NCBI GenBank assembly: GCA_963565915.1
Contig: OY751489.1
Coordinates: 1,054,001 to 1,118,000, forward strand
From: Entoloma clypeatum
Taxonomy: Eukaryota; Basidiomycota; Agaricomycetes; Agaricales; Entolomataceae
Length of the DNA: 64,000 nt
Direction: 5' to 3'
Below, one piece after another: positions 58,020 through 64,000 of the stretch (positions are counted from its first letter, which is position 1; the number at the start of each line of letters is the position of its first letter). The position numbers and the translations under genes were made by a program. A model generated the notes under the pieces. The model searched no databases and was not told the DNA's origin. It worked only from the letters and a program-made list of their open reading frames with translations.

Positions 58020-58605
58020 GATTGACAGCGGGTGTGAATGCACATGCATCCATCCCAGAATAGTACGTGAACAGAACCTCCCCACACGAGGAATACCACC
58101 CATAGCAATTCTAAATGCGGATGGATCACCAAATCGAAAACAGAAAGCGAGCCAACTTGCCGAAGTGAAGCTGGATTTGGGAGCGCATCAGGAAACCATG
58201 GAAGCAATGGTGCTGGATATTGGGAGAACGGACATGCTCTTGGGACACGACTGGTTGGTACACCACAACCCCACAATCAATTGGACAACCAGCGCGGTAA
58301 CATTTAACCAGTGTCCAACAACATGTCGAACCAAACATTCGGATTTCAGGATTAACCTGGATGGTCACAAACACTGGGTTCGCATGGTTACCCAAAAAGT
58401 CAGATCAGAAATGGAAGCCTGGAGACCCCATTTTGGAAGCTGTCACTCCCACACCACCTCCCACAACCAAACAACCCTCATATGTTGAACGATTTGCTCA
58501 TCTCTTTGAGAAGAAGAACTTTGATAAGATCCTGAAGGAGAGGGAGTGGGACCATGGTATCGAACTTACACCAGACACACCAAAGGAACTAGGAGGAAAT
58601 ACATA
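58020..58605 (+). pseudogene. Gypsy protease and start of reverse transcriptase
   Basis: VIRPEIDSGCECTCIHPRIV is a decayed aspartic-protease start (family has D-S/T-G-A). It is followed by VKLDLGAHQETMEAMVLDIG and MLLGHDWLVHHNPTINW, typical of retroviral-type proteases in gypsy elements. In a second frame SYVERFAHLFEKKNFDKILK leads to ELTPDTPKELGG, the linker before reverse transcriptase. It ends at the hAT-like insertion. Confidence 0.72.
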
Positions 58606-58789
58606 TAGTGTTTAAAAGTCCGGTTTGGTCCGGTTTTTGACCCTCAAAATTTAGAGACCGAGACCGAGACCGAGACTGATTTTTTGGTTCACATGATCTC
58701 GAAAAAACTGAACTGGACCGATGCAAGACCAGTGCATCGGTTCCGTTTACCTCAAAGAAGTGAGACCGGACGGTGTGGGTCAATGGCGG

Positions 58790-59095
58790 TGGGTGCAAGT
58801 CGGGACTGTTGGGCATGGGTCGACGGCATTGGGGGCAAAGGGATGGTGTTGGGGGCGAAAGGACAGTGTTGGGCATGGGTTGACGTGTTGAGGGTGAAGG
58901 GATGCCGTTGGGCATGAGTCGGGACCGTTGGGCACAAAGGGACGCCATTGGGCGCAAAGGGACGCCATTGGGCACAAAGGGATGCCATTGGGCATGAAAG
59001 GTGGCCGTTGGGCGGAAGAGAGGGCCGTTGGGCATGAGTGGTGGCCGTTATGCGTGAGTAGTGGCCCTTGGGCGGATGTGGTGGCCAGGTGGAGT
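58790..59095 (+). repeat. TTGGGC minisatellite in hAT-like copy 2
   Basis: About 15 imperfect units of roughly 20 bases with the core GGGACGCCATTGGGCACAAA or CCGTTGGGCATGAG. Same family and same position within the element as at 45165. Confidence 0.78.
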
Positions 59096-59957
59096 GGTGG
59101 TGGGGGATAAAAAAAGGGTGGGAAGGTTTTGCTGGCAGTTATGGTTCGACTTTCGGCAATTGCCGAGCATGCTCAGCATCAATGCCAAGCCATGCACATC
59201 ATTGAAAATCGTGCCCTCAATGCCCAAACCATGGCACCAAAACCCACAAAAATGATTCTTACCTTATGTAGACATATCTAGAAACTCATAGGAAGTATAT
59301 ATAGAGTTATATACATGAGCTATGGATGGTAGAAAGTTGGTGCTCCAAATTGATGCATCAAAACACAATGTAAATTGTGATGAACAGTGTGGCATGGTGT
59401 TTTCAAACACAAAAAACAACATTTTCTAGCTTCCTCCTTTGCACAACATTTGTACTCTAAATATACTATACATATGCTATTGAAACAGTGTATGTAAACC
59501 TATTCAGACCCTTCAAATAAAATTAAAGGACTTGATGAGGTGAATATGAGCAAAATAGGTCAAAAATTTGATCAAACTTTTTTGTTTTAGCTTTGGATTC
59601 TCCTCATTTAGGAGATCTCACAGCACATTTGTTTTTCAAATTTGGCTCATTCATTAGGGAGATATAACACTTTTACTGAAATCTGCACATTTCATTATTT
59701 CTATCTTATCTGGACTTCTAAAAATTATACAAAGTGCTTCAGAAGGTGAATACATATCTATTTATGAGTTCTATCACTTCCAACTATTATTAGACCATGA
59801 GAAAGGCACTGCGCGTGCCTGCGCGATGCATTTTGCACATTGTTTACTATTATTTGGTGTAGAGCATGGCACCTCTATGACTTAAAATCCGTGGCATCAT
59901 TCCATAAAATCAACACATATTTATTGACATATGATACTCTGCTACATAATTGATATA

Positions 59958-61500
59958 CAGTAGCTCAAAAAACTGTCCCAATGTTTGGCTGTTTTGTACT
60001 GTATTGCTAATAACACAACAGGCACTTGTGATAATTTTCTGCAAAAAAGATATGTTATTCTGTATCATCTTAGCTTGCTTTTGAGCCCTGGGTCATGTGG
60101 TTTGAACAAATATTGATGGAATAATAAATAAAACAAAATAATCAATCATTGGGACAGTTTTTTGACCCTTGGTCATTTTGGCAATATCCCTGCTATAGCA
60201 AGCCAAATCACAGTGAGTTTGAGTGTGGGAGTAATAAACAAAATCATGTGACCTTGTTTACATCAGTTTGACATGTTGAAATTATTTCAACCCTTCTCTT
60301 CCTCTTCCACCATCATATGAGGCCCACATCTTCTACCAAGCACTCCTTTGTGGTTTCCCTTCTTCAAGAAGGTTATGCTTTGCATCAAATTGAGGAAAAA
60401 ACTGGTGTGGGCAAGTCTACCATTGGTAGAATCAAGAAGGAGGTTGATGGGGACAAGGAAAACAGCAGAGGGGGCCGTCCTTCCAAGCTTACTCCTCGTG
60501 ACAAGCAATCAATTATTTGACAAATCACTACAGGAAAGCTTGATAATGCTGTTCAAGCTACCCACTACATCAACAACATCCTCCCCAATCCTGTCACACC
60601 TCAAACAGTCAGAAATGCACTCAAATCTGATGACTTTCGCTCTGTTGTCAAGCAGAAACGTCCTCTGCTTAAAAAAGCCCATCGACTGGAGCGTCTCAGA
60701 TTTGCCAGGTACCATGAAAATTGGACAGTTGAGGATTGGAAGAGGGTCTTGTGGTCAGATGAGACAAAAATTAACAGGATTGGATCAGATGGGAGGGTGT
60801 ATACTTGGAAAAAAAGGGGGGAACCACTACTCCTACAGTCAAGCATGGAGGGGGGAATAACCTTATGGTATGGGGGTGCATGGGCTGGAATGGGGTGGGG
60901 GTGCTTACAGAGGTTCAGGGGATTATGAATGCAGACCAATACTGCCAAATTTTGGATGAAGGAGTGGTGGAAAGCTTTGAAAAGTTGGAGATGGCAGAGG
61001 GGGAAAGGATATTTCAGCAGGACAATGACCCCAAACATGCCTCCAACAAGGCAACAAAGTGGTTTGAGGACAACAACATTCAAGTTCTGGTCTCGCCTGC
61101 CCAATCCCCTGATCTCAATGCCATTGAACACCTCTGGGTAGAGCTGAAGAAGAATTTGAGGAAATATCCAAGTCCACCAAAAGGGGTACATGAGTTGTGG
61201 GAGAGGGTTGCAGAAGAGTGGAACAAAATTACACCAGAAGCATGCCAAAGACTTATAGAAAGCATGCCTAGAAGGATACAAGCAGTTATCAAGGCAAAAG
61301 GGGGTCATACCAAGTACTAATTGTGTAAATAACCAAGGGTCAAAAAACTGTCCCAATGATTGATTATTTTGTTTTATTTATTATTCCATCAATATTTGTT
61401 CAAACCACATGACCCAGGGCTCAAAAGCAAGCTAAGATGATACAGAATAACATATCTTTTTTGCAGAAAATTATCACAAGTGCCTGTTGTGTTATTAGCA
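59958..61500 (+). mobile_element. Tc1-type element 1, right end deleted
   Basis: The left end CAGTAGCTCAAAAAACTGTC follows a TA. The terminal inverted repeat is very long: 59958-60172 is repeated in reverse at 61333-61500 (CCAAGGGTCAAAAAACTGTC onward). The right copy stops about 45 bases before its expected end and joins directly to host sequence CGACGCATCC. That host position lies about 120 bases beyond the insertion site when compared with hAT-like copy 1. A deletion thus removed the right tip and adjacent host DNA. Confidence 0.82.
60317..61320 (+). pseudogene. Tc1-type DD34E transposase 1
   Basis: HTH part: SFVVSLLQEGYALHQIEEKT, GVGKSTIGRIKKEVDGDKEN, GGRPSKLTPRDKQSII. Then a TGA at 60518-60520 (CGA expected), QITTGKLDNAVQATHYINNI, WTVEDWKRVLWSDETK (first catalytic Asp). 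A frame change follows at the A/G run near 60815, then GNNLMVWGCMGWNGVG, IFQQDNDPKHASNKATKWF (second Asp) and SPDLNAIEHLWVELKKNLRK (catalytic Glu). Counting 34 residues between the second Asp and the Glu gives DD34E. The end QAVIKAKGGHTKY is typical of fungal Tc1 transposases. Inactive because of one nonsense codon and one frameshift. Confidence 0.85.
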
Positions 61501-61709
61501 CGACGCATCCACCCATTGCTGACTCTGCAATGAGGGGCACAGATGCTGAAAAGGCCAGAATATATTTATAGATTTTATTTATAATCTGTCTACTTGTGAT
61601 TGAGGCAGGAGGGAGCATGCACACACACCTTTTGTGTTTTTTTTAGGTGTGCCTATTTGGGAAGTGGGAAAGTTGTGATGTAGAGTGATTGTGAGCAATG
61701 AAATATAAT

Positions 61710-61793
61710 GGTCTTGTGGCTCAGTTGGTTAAGTGGTGTTAAAAGAATTCTTTATACTATAGAAGTTCAGAGTTCAAGTCTTTCTTGTGGCAG
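61710..61793 (+). tRNA. tRNA-like sequence inside hAT-like copy 2
   Basis: GTGGCTCAGTTGGTTAAGTGG is a good D arm and A box, and AGAGTTCAAGTC a B box. TTTATACTATAGAAG lies in the anticodon region. It is at the same place as the sequence at 46670. Arms pair only partly, so a functional tRNA is unlikely. Confidence 0.4.
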
Positions 61794-62045
61794 AAATTTT
61801 GTACTTGCCATTTTGGGACATTGATTTCAGATCCTCGGATCGTTCCATGGAAAATACCGGTTTAAACCAATCCGAACCAGTCTTTGGCCGGTCTTTCAAA
61901 CTCTAAAGTTTCGAGTGCACTGAAGACTGGCCGTGATCCGAAACCTTAAAACCCGAGACCAGCGGTCCGGTCTCTCACCGGTTTGGTCCTGTCCGGTCTC
62001 GGTCTGAAATCAATGAAGGTAAACTGGACCTTGAAACACTAAATA

Positions 62046-63663
62046 CAGTGCCTCACAAAACTGATTCAATGTTTGTTGCTTTTTGAATCCCTTCAAGATA
62101 ACTCTGCAAAGAATACCAATTGAATTAAACCTTTGGTATATAATTGAAAGCCCTACTTCAGGGCTTTCAGAATATAAAGGAATAATATGATTTAGATCAG
62201 AATCCATGGAGATATGATTAAATTAAATCAGCAACTCATTGAATCAGTTTTGTGAGTATCTATGGCAATTATCAGAATCAAATGCTTCACTGGTTGTATG
62301 GTAACCAGTTGTCATGACTTACTGATGGAACTTGAATAGAACCCTGATGGGTTGTCAAGGAAAGTTGTATAAGAAGAATCCAACCTCAACAGCCTCCATA
62401 ATTAATCATGCGCCCTATCTCCTCTTCCCACAAGGAAAACATTCTTTCTCTGGCCTCCAATGGTCACTCCACTCGTCATATTGCCTCTAACCTGGGTGTC
62501 AGCCAACCAACTGTCTCCAGAGTGCTTCAGATCTTCTTCCTCATCACAATCTCTCTTCTGGTGGTCGTCCATCCAAGCTTTCTCCCATCAACACACAAAA
62601 CATACTTTCACAAATCACCTCAGGGAGAGCCTCCAATGCTGTGCAGGCTACCAAACACATCAACACTGTTATCTCCAATCCTGTCTCCCCAGAAACTGTG
62701 AGAAGGGTTCTCAGAAAACATGAATTCAAGACTGTAACAAAGAAGAAAAGACCTTTCTTAAAGGCCATACATCGGAAGAGGTGGTTGGCATTTGCTATGA
62801 AGCACAGGGAATGGACAGTGGAGGACTGGAAGAGGATCATTTGATCAGATGAGACCAAAATCAACAGGTTTGGGTCAGATGGCAAGGAATGGGTCTGAAA
62901 AAAGAAGGGTGAGGGGCTTATTGAAAGAGAGGTTCAGGGCACAGTCAAGTTTGGGGGAGGAAATATTATGGTTTGGGGTTGTATGGGTTGTGAAGGTGTG
63001 GGGAGACTTGCAGAGGTTGAGGGGAGGATGGATGCTGATCAGTATGTGTCCATTTTGGAGGACAATTTGCTGCCCAGCATGGAGGAGAGTGGAATCTCTG
63101 AAGAGGAGATTATTTTTCAGCAGGACAATGACCCCAAGCACACCTCCAAGAAGGCCAAAAAATGGATGGACAGCAAGAATATTGCTCTGCTGGATTGGCC
63201 TGCACAGTCCCCAGACCTCAATCCTATTGAACACCTCTGGGTTCATATTAAAAGGAAGTTGAATGAATATCCAACACCACCCAAGGGAGTCTGGGAGATT
63301 TGGGACAGAGCAGCAGAGGTGTGGAATAATATAGAGCCAGAAGTGTGTCAAAACCTGATAGAAAGTATGCCAAGAAGGGTAGAGGCAGTAATCAAAGCTA
63401 AGGGGGGTAATACCAAGTACTAAAGTATAAAATACTGTATTTATTGTACATACTCACAAAACTGATTCAATGAGTCCCTGGAGTAATTTGATCATATATT
63501 GATCATTTTGTATGGGAATTACATAATTATTGCAGATTCTGAGAGTCCTGAAGCAGGGCTTTTAACCAGGTACCAATACCTTCTTTTGATTGGCATTATT
63601 TGCAAAGTTATTTTGAAGGTATTCACAAAGTAGCAAACATTGAATCAGTTTTGTGAGGCACTG
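62046..63663. mobile_element. Tc1-type element 2, full length
   Basis: The left end CAGTGCCTCACAAAACTGAT and the right end ..ATCAGTTTTGTGAGGCACTG are perfect inverted repeats over at least 30 bases. TA flanks both sides (62044-62045, 63664-63665). A second, internal inverted motif (CTCACAAAACTGATTCAATG at about 63449, GAATCAGTTTTGTGAG at 62238) shows subterminal repeats. It landed inside the 3' target duplication of the hAT-like element. Confidence 0.88.
62408..63423 (+). pseudogene. Tc1-type DD34E transposase 2
   Basis: MRPISSSHKENILSLASNGH and IASNLGVSQPTVSRVLQ form the HTH. A frame change follows near 62535, then SNAVQATKHINTVISNPVSP, ETVRRVLRKHEFKTVTKKKR and WTVEDWKRII. TGA at 62842-62844 replaces the Trp before SDETK, and a second TGA at 62896-62898 replaces Trp in KEWV-stop-KKKGE. 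The rest is open: NIMVWGCMGCEGVG, IFQQDNDPKHTSKKAKKWM and SPDLNPIEHLWVHIKRKLNE (DD34E), ending EAVIKAKGGNTKY. Related to, but distinct from, transposase 1. Not functional as it stands. Confidence 0.85.
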
Positions 63664-63665
63664 TA

Positions 63666-64000
63666 CATATCCTATAACAACAAGAAGGATGGTTCCAAAT
63701 TATTGGTACAAGATTACTGCATGGTCAATAAATTCACGGTCAAAGACAAGTTCCCACTCCCACGAATATCTGATCTCTGGGATGTGCTGAAAGATGCAGT
63801 CTACTTCAATAAGATGGCATGTGGGGCTATAACAACGTCCGGATTAAGGAGGGCAATGAATGGAAAGCTGCCTTCCTCACCAGTCGGGGATTGTTTGAAC
63901 CATTGGTCATGTTTTTCGGTCTTTGCAATTCCCCAGGAACGTTCTGTTGAATGATGGCTAGTCTATTCCGGGACCAGATCTGCTGATGTATCTGCATGAT
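63666..64000 (+). pseudogene. Gypsy reverse transcriptase, continued past the window
   Basis: YISYNNKKDGSKLLVQDYCM then [31 protein letters not shown], and in another frame [38 protein letters not shown]. These are the fingers and palm of a Ty3/gypsy reverse transcriptase, with at least one frame change near 63825 and a TGA where PGTFQ-R-MMASLF would be expected. This is the downstream half of the gypsy copy that starts at 56110. Confidence 0.8.

Larger units (their letters stand above)
58606..62041. mobile_element. Non-autonomous hAT-like element, copy 2
   Basis: Ends TAGTGTTTAAAAGTCCGG ... CTTGAAACACTA. The 5' target duplication is AATACATA (58598-58605). The 3' duplication is the same eight bases, read as AATA (62042-62045) plus CATA (63666-63669) once the Tc1 element and its TA are removed. 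Colinear with copy 1: minisatellite, AT-rich body, tRNA-like segment, GGTTT-rich end. It contains a Tc1 element at 59958, and about 120 bases next to that insertion are missing relative to copy 1. Confidence 0.8.
56110..64000 (+). mobile_element. Ty3/gypsy element, copy 2, with nested insertions; runs off the window
   Basis: Internal order: LTR, leader, small first frame, gag with zinc-knuckle start, protease remnant, start of reverse transcriptase. Then come the hAT-like insertion (58606-62041), a Tc1 element (62046-63663) and the reverse transcriptase resumed at 63666 to the window end. Joining the host sequence across the insertions uses the 8-bp duplication AATACATA. About 40-50 residues of the expected RT start are missing at the joint, so the host element was already deleted there. 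Confidence 0.82.

Overview
This is a stretch of nuclear genome from a filamentous basidiomycete, most likely an agaricomycete (mushroom-type). The evidence is the short GT-AG introns (about 45-80 bases) and several protein families that are expanded in that group: DUF6533 membrane proteins, fungal DUF2235 hydrolases, a Crinkler-type NTPase, DUF6589, and basidiomycete RecQ-like helicases and DDE_1 transposases. Conserved eukaryotic genes are also present: AVL9, a STE7-type MAPKK and ORC6. No splice site has transcript support; exon joins were chosen by eye.

Left third (1-17.2 kb). Six DUF6533 membrane-protein paralogues, five forward and one inverted (13990-15558). They are carried in a repeated unit of about 2.4-2.8 kb: DUF6533 gene, then a tRNA-like sequence on the opposite strand, then a 5' fragment of a dynactin-p24-like gene. 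The only full-length dynactin-like gene (16096-17208) lies at the right edge of the array, so the units look like segmental copies of this neighbourhood.

Conserved core (17.4-22.5 kb): a minus-strand secretory or membrane protein of unknown function, divergent from the AVL9 gene.

Accessory block (24.3-33.6 kb): two DUF2235 hydrolase genes in direct orientation, with a decayed F-box/LRR gene between them. They are followed by a Crinkler-type P-loop NTPase gene split by a 1.5-kb inverted-repeat insertion, and then a relic of a third DUF2235 gene.

Second conserved block (34.1-37.6 kb): a STE7/Fuz7-like MAPKK and, convergent to it, ORC6.

Right part (37.6-64 kb): a nest of transposable elements. 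It holds a copia element cut by a gypsy element; two gypsy copies with 402-bp LTRs; two related DNA elements with TAGTG.. ends and 8-bp target duplications (hAT-like); and a decayed cluster of a DUF6589 gene (split by a solo LTR), a RecQ-like helicase and a DDE_1 transposase. Two Tc1-type DD34E elements complete it. The order of the right-hand insertions can be read directly: gypsy first, then the hAT-like element into its reverse transcriptase, then one Tc1 element inside the hAT-like element and another inside its 3' target duplication. Most nonsense codons here look like C-to-T transitions (CGA, CAG or TGG to stop), consistent with cytosine-methylation or RIP-like decay.
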